A stretch of DNA of 64,000 bases from Chloranthus sessilifolius (GCA_021018995.1 CM037593.1:40437810-40501809), one strand, 5' to 3'; numbered from the stretch's first letter, positions 46,060-57,920 are shown. The notes: generated by a model not told the origin, from the letters alone. Numbers and translations are program-made.

Positions 46060-46500
46060 GAAACTTAAAAAAAAATGGAGTTAAGTGCAGATCGATCTAG
46101 TGGTTGCAACGGGCGGGGCTTGAGTGCAACCCAGCTTGGCCCCCCATGGGCCAGGTATCGGATAAGTTACGCAGGCCCAATAATAAACAGGTTAGCCTGG
46201 TTCGATTAGTAATCAGGTTGGGTATGGACTAGTTCCAAGAGTCCCAGTTATAATCAAGCCATTTGAGGCCCAACCTGATCCGATCAATTTAGACCATTTA
46301 GTAACCAGGTCGTGTATGGACTTAAGTAGGCCCGATTAATAAACGGACATGCCCGACTATAAAGGAGGGCCCGATCTAATTAGTGATCAGTCCGGGTATG
46401 GGCGGGTTCCAAGAGGCCCGATTAAGGCCAAGCCAGGCCCGACTCGACCCATTGAGACCCCTAGTTCACTCTTTCATAGGTATCATCATGTCATCTTAGA
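46060..46500. other. Non-coding stretch with GGCCCGATTAATAA-type repeats
   Basis: Imperfect repeats of a phrase like GCCCGATTAGTAATCAGG.GGGTATGG recur at about 46195-46290, 46300-46350 and 46370-46450. There is no coding signal. Confidence 0.45.
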
Positions 46501-46534
46501 GAAATAAATAACCAAAGTGACTAAATATCTAAAG

Positions 46535-46938
46535 CAATGTTCTGAAAATCGCCCGGGGAGGACCGGATTTGGGGCGGCTGCCCTGGACCCGCCCCGAACT
46601 GCCCCTGACCAGCCCAGGTCGCCCCAGTCCTCAATTTTTTTTAAATTTTTTTATCTCCTTTGTTTTTCTTCTTTTTCCTCAGTTTTTTTTTTTTTATTCT
46701 TAGTTTTTTTCTTCTTCTTCCTCAGTTTTTCTTCTTCTTCATCAGTTTTTTATGATCTTGCACAACACCTTTTTTCAGCAACTGAGCAGTGAGCACAACT
46801 CTTTTTTTGTTCTTCTTTTCTTTTTTTTCTTCCTCCTATTCTAGCAAGTGGTATAATATATATATATATATATATATAGCGGCAGCCCGGATCTTGCAGC
46901 GCCCGCCCGGGCGCCGCCCAACGATTTTAAGAACACTG
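46535..46938. mobile_element. hAT-type MITE, 404 bp
   Basis: The ends are inverted repeats, CAATGTTCTGAAAATCG on the left and CAGTGTTCTTAAAATCG on the right strand-reversed, followed by GC-rich subterminal sequence. A perfect 8-bp target duplication ATCTAAAG stands at 46527-46534 and 46939-46946. An 8-bp duplication with CA.TG tips is the hAT signature. There is no transposase. A T/TTC-rich stretch and a TA run (46853-46878) fill the centre. Confidence 0.9.
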
Positions 46939-46946
46939 ATCTAAAG

Positions 46947-47600
46947 CGTAACGAACTTGGGAAATAAATAACCAAAGTGACTAAATATCTAAAACGTAAC
47001 AAGCTTGTCCCAAGCTTGCCCTACACTTCAGAATGACCTAATGAACTAAACGTCAGTTAACCACACAAGGTGGGAGTGAAACCCTATTATGGTTACTGAT
47101 CCAACACACTTCACAATCCAAAGAGTACAAGAAAGAGAAGGATAGAACAAGACACTGTAAATTTTATAAGAATGAATGACCTAACTAACAATGCCATTGA
47201 TGAGGAAAACTGTGAAGTGAGATAGGTTCATGGCCAAAGTAATACACGCCTCTCAACCCATGCCCTAGACCAATCACATTGTCCTCAAATCCTGAAGTAC
47301 ACAGTGAAATGGGTAAAAACTAAAAAGTTGCATAGTATTGCAACAATTTGGTGATTTTGCTTATTAAGAAAGATAACATGGAATTTAGGAACTTATAAAA
47401 AGGATGAGAAAGAGAGAGAGGAACTAGTTACAACCATACCACATTCGTGTAGCTTAGAAATATTATCAGCAATAAGACTAACATGACTGTTAGTATCATA
47501 ATTGGTACGAGTAGACTTATAGGAGGAGGTAAATACACTGGACCAGTCATGCGATCAGAGGCAAGGGAGTCAATGACCTAAGGATTTGATTGTTGTGACA
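46947..47600 (-). pseudogene. Copia integrase, pre-integrase and protease remnant
   Basis: Read on the - strand from 47585: VIDSLASDRMTG (protease site, with Leu for Gly), then a pre-integrase region with LRGVYYFG and LGHS (about 47290-47180), then FRYLVTLVIYF (46990), the start of the integrase core. Stops and shifts are many. A 53-bp segment of the integrase start is duplicated in tandem (46500-46534 with 46939-46958, and 46959-47010), and the MITE sits in the first copy. Confidence 0.7.
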
Positions 47601-47627
47601 TGAAACATGTGTTGAAGATGTTGGAGA

Positions 47628-47930
47628 TAAAATCAATGTGTCTGTATATGAGTCCATATATGTTTGTGTAAATTGTGGCATCTAAGAGGTAATAGATAGT
47701 GTGTGTTCAGTTGTGGATTTAGGTCTACTATCACATTCGTCTATTGATGACTTTCATATGTGGTTGCTCCTCTATATATATAGTCATTGTAAACCATCTA
47801 ATAGAAGCAATGTAGTGTTTTACATATATGTACTCTCTCTTCTTTTTCCTTTTTCCCTCTTTTCCATCTGTTTATAATAAGCCCCTTATTAGAGTACCAT
47901 TATTTGTAGTTATTTCACTTCTATATACGT
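47628..47930 (+). repeat. LTR-like or promoter-like stretch
   Basis: TGTTGGAGATAAAATC starts a block with a TATA-like CTCTATATATATAG at 47771-47784 and a downstream AGCAATGTAGTG, wording usual in copia LTRs. A right end and a target duplication are not clear. It separates the protease from the gag of the - strand copia remnant. Confidence 0.35.
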
Positions 47931-47949
47931 AATTTTAAATTTTAACTTC

Positions 47950-48330
47950 ATGTAACATTGAAATTTCTAAACATGGTTTTAGGAAACAAAGGAACACCTT
48001 TGCTTTCAGAAACTTGAAATAATCTTTCCCTAGATAATGTAAGAGTTATCATAATTTTCTTAGAGTTGATTAGCCCAGACAAGTTTCCCATGAATATCCC
48101 AACAGGTGTCAGCATATAGGACCTGAAAGGCCACATTGACTATAGTTATGCACTTCATATTTTCCACCTCTGGCATGGCCGCTAAGGACGTAAATCTGGG
48201 TATGAATTAGTTCATATCAATTAGGAAGACCAAACAACTTAGCAAAGGTGATTGAAGAGGGGAGGGGGTTACAACCGTTGTTGACCTCTAGCCCTTCTTA
48301 TTTTAGCTGGGCATCGGAACTGTAATGCTC
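47950..48330 (-). pseudogene. Copia gag C-terminal remnant
   Basis: On the - strand around 48110-48060 the frame reads DTCWDIHGKLVWAN, the pattern next to the copia gag zinc knuckle. Upstream and downstream are broken by stops. It is in line with the protease and integrase pieces at 47.6-45.7 kb. Confidence 0.5.
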
Positions 48331-49559
48331 AGTACGAGGGTTGGCATTAGCAGCATTCATACTGCAAGGTATCCATAGGAGCCATCCACAGGCCATCATC
48401 AGAACCATCAGTGGCGAAACCAGGGTTCTCATCTAGGCGGGGCGCAAGATGAATTAGAGATAAATTTTGAATAAATATAAATTTAAACTAATTCTAATTT
48501 ATATTATAAAATATAATTTTCATTAAAATTACATTTAAAAAAAAGAAATTTTTAACAATAAGGCATTGACAATTGTATATCATTCATCTACAAAAAAATC
48601 AAAGTTTGAATCCATTGACAACTGTAAAAAAAATTTCTTTTAACTTTTTTAAGTAAAGGGACCAACTCTCCTGACAGTCATGTAAGCACCAAATGGTGTT
48701 TAAATGATCTTACCTTGTCAATGGTTTAAGATGTGGGTGACCCGAACCATTAGGCATTTAACACGTGAAATCTAGGTCATAGTATCCTAGAGACATCTAG
48801 TCATCTAAAATAATTCCTATATTATTGCAACTCAAAGACAAAATCGAAACTAGACCAAAAAAATTGGTGCACTTTAGCTTTAACCATTGAAAAAAGAACA
48901 ATGGTTTAAGATGTGGGTGATCCGCATCAAAGTGATAGATCATAGAATGAAGTACAGCAGACCCAAAAATGATGATTTATGGATGTACACAACAAATTTG
49001 CATAGGATATAAATCTAACACAAATCAATCATAACAAATTTCCCTTCGCTAGGAGAGGGTTTTATTAAAATGACAGACCTTACACTTCCAGGTATCGCAA
49101 TCGATTCCTCGTTAATTACATCAAAATTGAATACCTCTGATTAAAAGCTATAAAATAAAAATAACGTAATTACATCTCTGAAATAAATAAAACTGAAATT
49201 CTAACTCTAAGTCTTCATCGACATCTTCAATTTGTCATGAGATAGATGCATAGCAGACTATCTTCATCGGAGATTTGAGAAATATGACTAGGAAACGATG
49301 GATAGGAGAACTCCTCATCTAAAAGTTGATTCCATTTGATCGAAAAGACAAGTCATTACTAGAGCAAGAAACTCGTGGACGAGTCTTAAAACGAATTCTT
49401 GTTCTCTGATCTCAAAGATGAGTTCAAATATCAAATTCATTCTTCGGGCAACTGATTATCAAAGGAGTTATTACTTTCAGTGATAAAGTGTCTAATTATG
49501 AGTTAGATATCGCCAAATTTATTAAAATTTGATGGTCATAAATGATTTTATAAAGATTT

Positions 49560-49990
49560 TATGGTTGGATTTGACCAATATCCTAAGATTTAATCAATCT
49601 ATGGTAAATCCACCGTTGGATCTCATTACGATCTTGCAGTATGATCGTTTCACCAAAAATCAACGATTCCACCGTTAGATTTGACCAGAATCATAAGAAT
49701 TGTTTAATATGCAATAAATTTAACGTTGGATCTCGTTACAATCTCACATTATGATCGTTTGACCAAAAGTCAACGAGTCCATTGTTAGATTTGACGAGAA
49801 TCAGAAGATCTGATCAATATGTAATAAATCTACCGTTGGATCTCGTTACGATCTCACATTATGATCGTTTGACCAAAAGTCAATGAGTCCACCGTTAGAT
49901 CTGACCAAAATCACAAGATCTAGTCAATATGCAATAAATCCACCATTACGATCTCGCATTATGGTCGTTTGACCAAAAGTCAACAAGTAC
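49560..49990. repeat. Minisatellite of about 108 bp in the LTR, four units
   Basis: The unit contains GGATCTCGTTACGATCTC, ATTATGATCGTTTGACCAAAAG and CACCGTTAGATTTGACC. The other LTR has about seven, partly shortened, units at 56220-56900. Confidence 0.85.
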
Positions 49991-50700
49991 ACTGTGAAAG
50001 AATTTTCGATCTCGAGGTTGAGGTCCAAACCCTCATTCGATCTCATGGGAAACTCTAATTTCGGGACACAATTCAGATTCGGTAAATGAGTCGTCATAGA
50101 TGAATATTTCGGGTGTCATAGTTCGGAATCGTTCTTTGAGTTAGTAGTTGCAACCCGTATAAATATCAAATTTGTGGTTGCAATCCGATTGTACTAGGAG
50201 TTATGCCTGGGGTCGTACCCACATAGCTTAACTATTTCAAAGTACACATGAAATTAGGAACGAGTCGTAACGCGTAATCTCAAATTTTAACCATAAATTC
50301 TACTTAGATAAGAGTCGTAGCTCTTGTCCTAAGCGTATCACTTTTTGGTAAGGGCCGTAGCCCTTATCCTAAATGTCTTAACCCCAACTTATTCCTCCCG
50401 TCAACTTTTAAAAATAAAAAATAAAAAAAGAAGAAAGTAATAATCAGAATCTCGGAGATACCCTAAAGTCTTTTGTCAGAAGAGTCGGAGATATTTTCGG
50501 TAGAGGTCCCGTGTCAGAATTTTCGGATGGTAATGAGGAAGGATCTCCTATTTATAGATTTATGGTAGCGATTATAGAAGTTATGATCCTACGATTCCCG
50601 TAAAGTTTCACGAAATGAACGGCTGTAAGAGATGCATAAGTTTTCGCTTTCACGCAGATTGAGAAAAGATTATTCTTGCGTACGCAAGTCTTTTCTCATA

Positions 50701-50930
50701 ACCACCTAGGCATGCAGGTGGATAAGTATATTTTCTAGCCACCTAGGTGGATAAGTATTTTTTCTATCCACCTAGGTGGATAAGTACGTTTTCTAGCCAC
50801 CTAGGTGGCTAACTATATTTTCTAGCCACCTAGGTGGCTAAGTACGTTTTCTAGCCACCTAGGTGGCGAACTATATTTTTCTAGCCACCTAGGTGGCTAA
50901 GTAGGTTTTCTAGCCACCTATGTGGCTAAC
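50701..50930. repeat. Palindrome array TAGCCACCTAGGTGGCTA, 3' LTR
   Basis: Eight units about 29 bp apart (50701, 50737, 50765, 50794, 50823, 50851, 50881, 50910). Several are perfect 18-bp palindromes. Just before lies a hairpin-forming stretch around CTTGCGTACGCAAG (50676-50689). Confidence 0.95.
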
Positions 50931-51091
50931 ATAACTTACGACTTTAAATCATATTTAGAGTAGGTTTGTTAAACGGAAAAACTATAAATAGAGCCTCATT
51001 TCCTAATTCCTTCCATTAATTTATTCTATTTGATTTTTGAGGTTAAGTAGAAGAAGAAAGAGTTTTCGATTCCAAAATTTCTGGGTCAATA

Positions 51092-51110
51092 GGTGCCTCC
51101 TCGATTTTTT
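51092..51110 (-). other. Polypurine tract of the gypsy element
   Basis: The - strand reads ATCGAGGAGGCACC directly before the LTR start TATTGACCC. The place is right, the tract is imperfect. Confidence 0.45.
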
Positions 51111-51589
51111 TTATTATTATTATTTTTTTTTTAATGAAAAAAACGAAAACCAAAAAAAAAATTAATAAAAATCAACATAAATTTTATTTCTCATGAGAGT
51201 TTTACTACTGACTAATGATCGTATTCTCTACAGAGATTCGATTCATCGAAATCTGACTAGTGATCCTATTCTCTACAGAGATTTGATCATTGAATTTTTT
51301 TTTTTTTTTTTTTTGGGGTCCATCGGATGATCTTATTTCAATCTGAGAGATTTCGGGGGACGAATTTTAGATTTCGAGATTAATCAGACTGTAATTCCTA
51401 CGGGAATACTGTATACTGATTTATGGTTATAGGATTTGTGATTCTTACAAGGACGCTTTCTGATTATCAAGATGAATCTCTTAAATTGGATTTGCGATTC
51501 TTACGAGAACACTCTCCAACTATTAAGATGAATCTTCTAAATCTCTTAGAAGATCCGATTAAAATTTATGAACCTTACTAAATCGATAA

Positions 51590-52140
51590 CAATTATGAAA
51601 TTTATTTTCTATTAACCATTGATCTTAATATAGATCGGGTGGTCAAAATTAACTTTGAAAGATCTATTTTGGCTATCCGGGCAAGTCTGACTGATTTTGG
51701 GACGTTTACAGAGATTAAAACATCTTTAAAATTTTTTTATAAAAATCAACAAAAATTATGAGGTTGATTTTATATTGACCATTGATCTCGATGTAGATCG
51801 GATGGTCAAAATTAAATCCGAAAGATCTACTTTGGCTACTCAGGCATATCTGACTAATTTAGGGTGTCTAAAGAGATCAAAACGTCTTTAAAAATATTTT
51901 TTAAAAATCAACAAAAATTATGAAGTTGATTTTATATTGACCATCGATCTCAATGTAGATCGGGTGGTCGAAATAAAATTCGAAAGATCTACTTTGGCTA
52001 CCCGAGCAGATCTGACTGATTTTAGGACGTTTAAAGAGATCGAAAAGTTCTTCAAAATATTTTCTAAAAATTAACAAAAATCATGAGGTTGATTTTATAT
52101 TGACCATCGGTCTTGATATAGATCGGGTGGTAATAGAAAT
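51590..52140. repeat. 163-bp tandem repeat, about 3.4 units
   Basis: The phrase ACCAT.GATCT..AT.TAGATCGG.TGGTC starts at 51615, 51778, 51940 and 52103. It lies between gag and the 3' LTR. Confidence 0.93.
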
Positions 52141-52740
52141 TCTACTAAAGTATGTAGGTTGAGTTTCGATCGGGCTTCGAGTTTAAAACTCGTTGGATGG
52201 CCCAATAAAATTTAACATGAGATCTGATCGGCTGCCTGAATCAAGATTTGAGACGGTCTTCGATGATAAAATCGATAAAGGATCAAATTAATATTTAAAA
52301 AAAAAAAATTCAACTAAAATATGTACGTTGAATTTTGATCAAGCTTCGAGTTTAAAACTCATTGGATGACCCAATTAAATTTAGATGAGATCTGACCAGC
52401 TATCCGAATGAAGATCTGAGATGGTCTCCAATGATAAAATCGATCGGAGGATCAAATTAATATTTAAAAAAAAAATTCAACTAAAATATGTACGTTGAAT
52501 TTTGATCGGGCTTCGAGTTTAAGACTCATCGGATGACCCGATTAAATGTACATGAGATCTGATCGGCTATCCGAATGAAGATCTGAGAGGGTCTCTGATG
52601 ATAAAATCAATTGGAAGACCAAATTAACATTTTAGAAATTCAAGTAAAAATATGTAGGTTGAATTTTGATTGGGCTTCAAGTTCAAAACTTGTTGGATGA
52701 CCCGATTAAATATATAAAATTCGATCAGGCTATTTGATAT
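52141..52740. repeat. 167-bp tandem repeat, about 3.5 units
   Basis: TATGTA(G/C)GTTGA.TTT.GATC starts at 52151, 52320, 52487 and 52651. It directly follows the 163-bp array and differs from it in sequence. Confidence 0.92.
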
Positions 52741-53089
52741 AGAATTTTAACAGGTATCAAGTCGGAGACTTATCGGACGACCCAATATGTAGTTTTTGTA
52801 AAGTTTGAATAAAATAATTAAGTCAAAATTTGACAGCTCTGTAAGTTTAGCAAAATCTGATTAGGATATCTAACTCAGAATTTTGACGGACTCTGTATTA
52901 GGTAGCCCGATTTATTTTAACATATTAGGATGGTCAGAATGGCTGACTAGAAATGTGACAACTGCGCTATGTAGACTTTTGTTGAGTCACTTGATTCTTA
53001 AATATAAAGTTTGATCGAAATAATTGATTCAAGATTTTGACAGGTATCAAGTTACCCAATTTATTTGACAAGTTGCAATCACATATTTC

Positions 53090-53600
53090 TCACACTTCAT
53101 TCTTGTGTGAATAATCGAGATTAGATATGGCATCCCTGCATATGCTCTTTCACAATTTATTCTTGTATGAGTAGAGGAATACATACAACATAACTACCTA
53201 GATATCCTATGCAGTTTAACCTTGTGCACATAAGAGGCTACACAATGATGTACCTATGTACATACCTTACACAGTTTATCCTCATGCCAGTAGGAGGTAA
53301 TATATAAACGTACCTACGCTGTTTACATTAACAATGCACCTAAGTACAAGCCTTACACAGTTTATCCTCATGTGAGTAGGAGGTTACATGATGAAGATTT
53401 ACCTATGTACATTTCTTATACAGTTTAGCCTCATGCGAGTAGGAGGTTACATATAACATACCTACATATGTTTGCATTAACAATGCACTTACGTACAAGC
53501 TTTACACAATTTATCCTCATGTGAGTAGGAGATTACATATAACATACCTACATATGTTCTCACATAGTTTATTCTCATACGAAGGGGAGAAAATGTATGT
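53090..53600. repeat. Degenerate tandem repeat around CACAGTTTATCCTCATG
   Basis: Seven to eight copies of CACAGTTTATCCTCATG.GAGTAGGAGGTTACAT, spaced about 60-75 bp, with ACATACCTACATATGTT spacers. Confidence 0.88.
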
Positions 53601-54019
53601 TTCTGAACGAAGCAACCATCGATAAGTGGTAACTCATTTTCTTCTACAGATGTGAACCATTTGAATGGAATGCACATATAGCCTTTTCCACTCGGGTTTG
53701 AGCTCCTGGGCATTTTCGAGTGACGATCATAGAGTGTTAAACAATGAAGATAAGATCGTTCTTGAACAATCAATGTTTAACTTTCATTTTGAAGACCTAC
53801 GATATTCAAATTCGATATGCCTCCAAACTTTTTGTATTGCGCTCAATAAGTGATTTTGAGGATCATAGTGCCATATTATCCTTTGCCTCGTGGTCCGTTG
53901 GAAACTTTAGCTGATGAGTGCATTAGATAAGAAACCTTTCAATATCCGTAGCTCGTGAAAATAATTCTAAAGTGTTTTCAGAGCCTTTCCATGAAGAGGT
54001 ATACTTATATCCTTCTTCA

Positions 54020-55556
54020 AACCACTGAGGCACATTTGAACTGTCTCTGATTCTGAAATCTTTGATGAGCAAAGAAGACTAGCATCTCTCCATCTCATGA
54101 TATAATCAGCAACCCTTTCGCGTGGTTGTTGCTCCATTTGTGAGAACTCTGCGATCCCTACAAATCTCTAAATACTGAAAAATCTTTGTAGGAACTATTT
54201 CTGCATTTGATCCCAACTAGTTATCAAATTGGGTAATAACTTCGTATACCAAGTGAAAGTTGGTCCTTCCAAGGTTTGCACGAATTGCCTTAGCAGCAAC
54301 GGACTATTCTTGGCGGTGTCTCCACATGCTATGACGAAATGTGCCAAATGCTCTTGAGCGGAACTACTTCCATTGAAACGGGTGAATTTTTGTTGTTGAT
54401 AGTCGGTCGGAAATGGAACATCGTCGATTTCTGGTAGGTAAGGCTTTCTGTAAGACATAGAAGTTCTTTGAAAGTCTTTCAGATTTTCGGTTATCATATG
54501 CTGAACTTGATCCATTGATAAGATATCATTCATTTCTTTCCTTTGCTTTTCTCTCTCAAGAAGTGCAGCTATTTCAATGTCCTGAATACTGATAGCGCGA
54601 TGCAACTCTTGAATTTGCTCTAAAAGAGATACATTGTCTTCACTAGAAACCATCATGACTGACATGACAGTAGGAGTTGTCATCATAGCTTCTGCTGAGA
54701 TGTAACAGGTTTCGTGGTGAAGGGAGTTTGAAGAACGAGTTTTGTTTGAAGAAGACTTATCATCAAGTTTCAAAGATGAAATGATCATCTTGTTTGCCTC
54801 CAGACGAGGTGAGTTGAATGATGATGAGTCATCAATTGCCTCCAGATGAGACGAAACGATCATCTTGTTTGCCTCCAGACGAGACAAGTTGAATGACGAT
54901 GAGTCATTGATTGCCTTTGGATGAGGCGAAGTCCCAATATCAGATGAAACGATCATTTTGTTTGCCTCTGAACGAGGTGAGTTAAATGACGATGAGTCAT
55001 CAATTGCCTCCAGATGAGGCGAAACGATCATCTTGTTTGCCTCCAGACGAGACAAGTTGAATGATGATGAGTCATCGATTGCCTCCAGATGAGGCGAAGC
55101 CCCAATATCAGATGAAACGATCATCTTGTTTGCGTCCGAACGAGGTGAGTTAAATGATGAGTCATCAATTGCCTCCAAATGAGGAGAAGCAAGTGCACTA
55201 ATAATTCTTAGTATTCCTATAGGGCTCGCTGAGTTTGATCAGGGTGATTTTGCTGATAGAGTTTCAGCAGATTCATCCTTCGAGAAGAGGGAGTCGAAAT
55301 CTCCATATAGTGGGGTCTCAGTCGAAGTGAATGAGTTAGGAGACACTGGTTCCTCCATATGAGAACATTCTTTTGCTAATGTGGCGTGAGCCATGGAGCT
55401 GGTTAAGTATCGAAGTGCTGCCTCCTCAATTTGAGGGCATGCCCTCTCCACATGTTGATTGTTAGCGGAAGAGGATGCAATGCTCTTTCCATAACCCATT
55501 GAGTTGATTGGTAAGTTGAATAAATCTACTGCATGGAATAACCAACAATTAATCAT
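54020..55556 (-). pseudogene. gag with five N-terminal peptide repeats
   Basis: One frame runs from 55556 down to 54195, interrupted by a TGA at 55239-55241. After it, residues of the form LEAIDDSSSFN.(S/P)R.EANKMIVSS recur five times in steps of 25 or 31 residues. A coiled-coil-like segment follows (LEQIQELHRAISIQ, then REKQRKEMND), and then a retrotransposon gag core at about 54400-54195 (QQQKFTRFNGSSSAQEHLAHF, GPTFTWYTKLL). After the stop at 54195 the gag core goes on in frame with more stops (PRERVADYIMRWRDASLLC; SETVQMCLSGL). No zinc knuckle or pol follows. The repeated segment is not a usual part of gag. Confidence 0.85.
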
Positions 55557-55621
55557 TCATCATATTCAACTCATTTTCAGAGAATTCGTTTCATTTTGTA
55601 GCTTAAAGATGAGAGGAGAAG

Positions 55622-55645
55622 TGGGTGTCACCGGGCGAGCCAGAA
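55622..55645 (-). other. Primer binding site-like sequence of the gypsy element
   Basis: On the - strand TGGCTCGCCCGGTGAC starts about six bases after the 5' LTR end. It begins with TGG, as sites complementary to a tRNA CCA end do. The tRNA cannot be named from the sequence alone. Confidence 0.6.
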
Positions 55646-55648
55646 ATT

Positions 55649-57916
55649 TGTAAACAACAAATTTGCGTAGGATATAAATCTAACACAAATCAATTATAAC
55701 AAATTTCCCCTCGCTAGGAGAGGATTTTGTTAAAATGGTGGACCTTACAATTCTGGGTATCGCAATCGATTCCCCGTTAATTACATTAAAATTGAATACC
55801 TCTGATTAAAAGCTATAAAATAAAAATAATACAATTACATCTCTGAAATAAACAAAACTAAAATTCTAATTCTAAGTCTTCATCGACATCTTCAATCCGT
55901 CATGAGATAGATGCATATTAGACTATCTTCATCGGAGATTTGAGAAATATGAAATAGGGGACGACGGATGGGAGAACCCCTCCTCCAAAAGCCGGTTCCA
56001 TTTGATCGAAAAACACGAGCCATTACTGGAGCAAGAAACTCGTGGGCGAGTCTTAAAACGAATTTTTGTTCTCTAGTCTCAAAGATGAGTTCGAATACCA
56101 AATCCATTCTTCGTGCAACTGATTATTAAAGGAGTTATCACTTTTAGTGATAGAGTGTCTAATCATAAGTTAGATATCGCCAAATTCCTTAAAATTTGAT
56201 GATCATAGATGATTTTATAATAATTTTACCATTGGATTTGACCAATATCCTAAGATTGGGCCAATGTATGGTAAATCCACAGTTGGATCGCATTACGATC
56301 TCGCAGTATGATCGTTTGACCAAAAGTCAATGATTTCACCATTGGATTTGGCCAAATTCATAAGATCTGATCAATACGTAATAAATTCACCGTTGAATCT
56401 CGTTACGATCTCGTATTATGATTATTTGATCAAAAGTCAACGATTCCACCGTTAGATTTGACCAGAATCACAAGATTTGATTAATATGCAATAAATTTAC
56501 TATTGGATCTTGTTACGATCTCACATTATGATCATTTTACCAAAAGTCAACGAGTCCACCGTTAGATTTGACCAGAATCACAAGATCTGGTCAATATGCA
56601 ATAAATCCATCGTTGGATCTCGTTACGATCTCACAATATGATCGTTTGACTAAAAGTCAACAAGTCCACCATTAGATATGACCAGAATCATAAGATCTAG
56701 TCAATATGTAATAAATCCACTGTTTGATCTCGTTACGATCTCACATTATGATCGTTTGACCAAAAGTCAATGAGTCCACTGTTAGATTTGACCAAAATCA
56801 CAAGATCTAGTCAATATGCAATAAATCTACCGTTACGATCTCGCATTACGATCTCGCATTATGATCATTGGATCTTGTTACGATCTCGTTACGATCTCAC
56901 AATATGATCATTTTCGATCCCGAGGTTGAGGTCCAAACCCTCATTTGAGGGAGTGATAATCCGAACCGCGAGAGAAACTCTAATTTTAGGGCACAATTCA
57001 GATTCGGTAAATGAGTTGTCGTTGATGAATATTTCGGGTGTCATAGTCCGGAATCGTTCTTTGGGTTAGTGATTGCAATTCTAATGAACTAAGAGTTATG
57101 CTTAGGGTCGTACCCACATGGCTTAACTATTTCTAAGTACAGAAGAAATTGGGTACGAGTCGTAACGCGTAATCCCAAATTTCAACCATAAATTCTACTT
57201 AGATAAGAGTCGTAGCTCTTATCCTAAGCATATCACTTTTATGTAAGGGTCATAGCCCTTATTCTAAATGTCTTAACCCCAACTTATTCCTTCCGTCAAC
57301 TTAAAAAAAAATTAAAAAGAAAGAAAGGAATAGCCAGAATCTCCGTGATATTTATCAGAAGAGTCGGAGATATTTTCGGCAAAGGTCTCGTGTCAGAATT
57401 TTCGGATGGTAATGAGGAAGGATCTCTTATTTATAGATTTATGGTAGCGGTTATAGAAGTTATGATCCTACGGTTCCTGTAAAGTTTTCATGAAATGAAC
57501 GGCTGTGAGAGATGCGTAAGTTTTTCCCTTCATACAGATTGAGAAAAGATTATTCTTGCGTATGCAAGCCTTTTTTCATAACAACCTAGGCACGTAGGTA
57601 GCTAAGTATGTTTTTCTAGTTATCTAGGTGGATAAGTATGTTTTTCTAGCCACCTAGATGGATAAGTATGTTTTTCTAGCCACCTAGGTGACTAACTATA
57701 TTTTTCTAGCCACCTAGGTGGCTAAGTACGTTTTTTAGCCACCTAGGTGGCTAACAGAACTTAAGACTTTAAATCCTACTTAGAGTAGGTTTGTTAAAAG
57801 GAAAAACTATAAATAGAGCCTCCTTTCCTAATTCCTTCCATTCATTTCTTCTATCTAATTTTTGAGGTTAAGTGGAAGAAGAAAGAGTTTCCGATTCCAA
57901 AATTTCTGAGTCAACA
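55649..57916 (-). repeat. 5' LTR of the gypsy element in the hAT
   Basis: About 2.27 kb. It is longer than the other LTR because of about three more minisatellite units at 56220-56900, while the palindrome array (57581-57755) has six units instead of eight. Confidence 0.9.
57581..57755. repeat. Palindrome array TAGCCACCTAGGTGGCTA, 5' LTR
   Basis: Six units at about 57581, 57617, 57648, 57679, 57709 and 57736, spaced about 30 bp. The last three keep the palindrome best. Confidence 0.93.
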
Positions 57917-57920
57917 AGGG

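Larger units (their letters stand above)
48984..51091 (-). repeat. 3' LTR of the gypsy element in the hAT
   Basis: About 2.1 kb. In its own direction it carries the CCACCTAGGTGG array (50701-50930), a TATA-like CTATAAATAGGAG on the - strand at 50549-50561, then a minisatellite of about 108 bp (49560-49990). A + strand CTATAAATAGAGCC at 50985 is also present. Confidence 0.9.
48984..57916 (-). mobile_element. Gypsy-type element with repeat-filled LTRs and no pol
   Basis: LTRs lie at 48984-51091 and 55649-57916 with ends TGTA(C/A)ACAACAAA and GGGTCAATA / GAGTCAACA. Flanks ATGGA (48979-48983) and AGGGA (57917-57921) are a near-match target duplication. A gag lies on the - strand next to the right LTR. 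The 2.5 kb beside the left LTR (51.1-53.6 kb) holds three tandem-repeat arrays in place of pol. Tandem repeats beside the 3' LTR are known for the Tat/Ogre/Retand group, so I place it there tentatively. It is non-autonomous. Confidence 0.88.

Noticed and set aside
46085-46160. Possible tRNA in a GC-rich stretch
   Set aside because: I could not fit the arms of a cloverleaf or the conserved A and B box wording.
50985-50996. + strand TATA box as promoter of a + oriented gypsy element
   Set aside because: gag, primer site-like sequence and a second TATA at 50549-50561 all point to the - strand; it may be a secondary or antisense promoter only.
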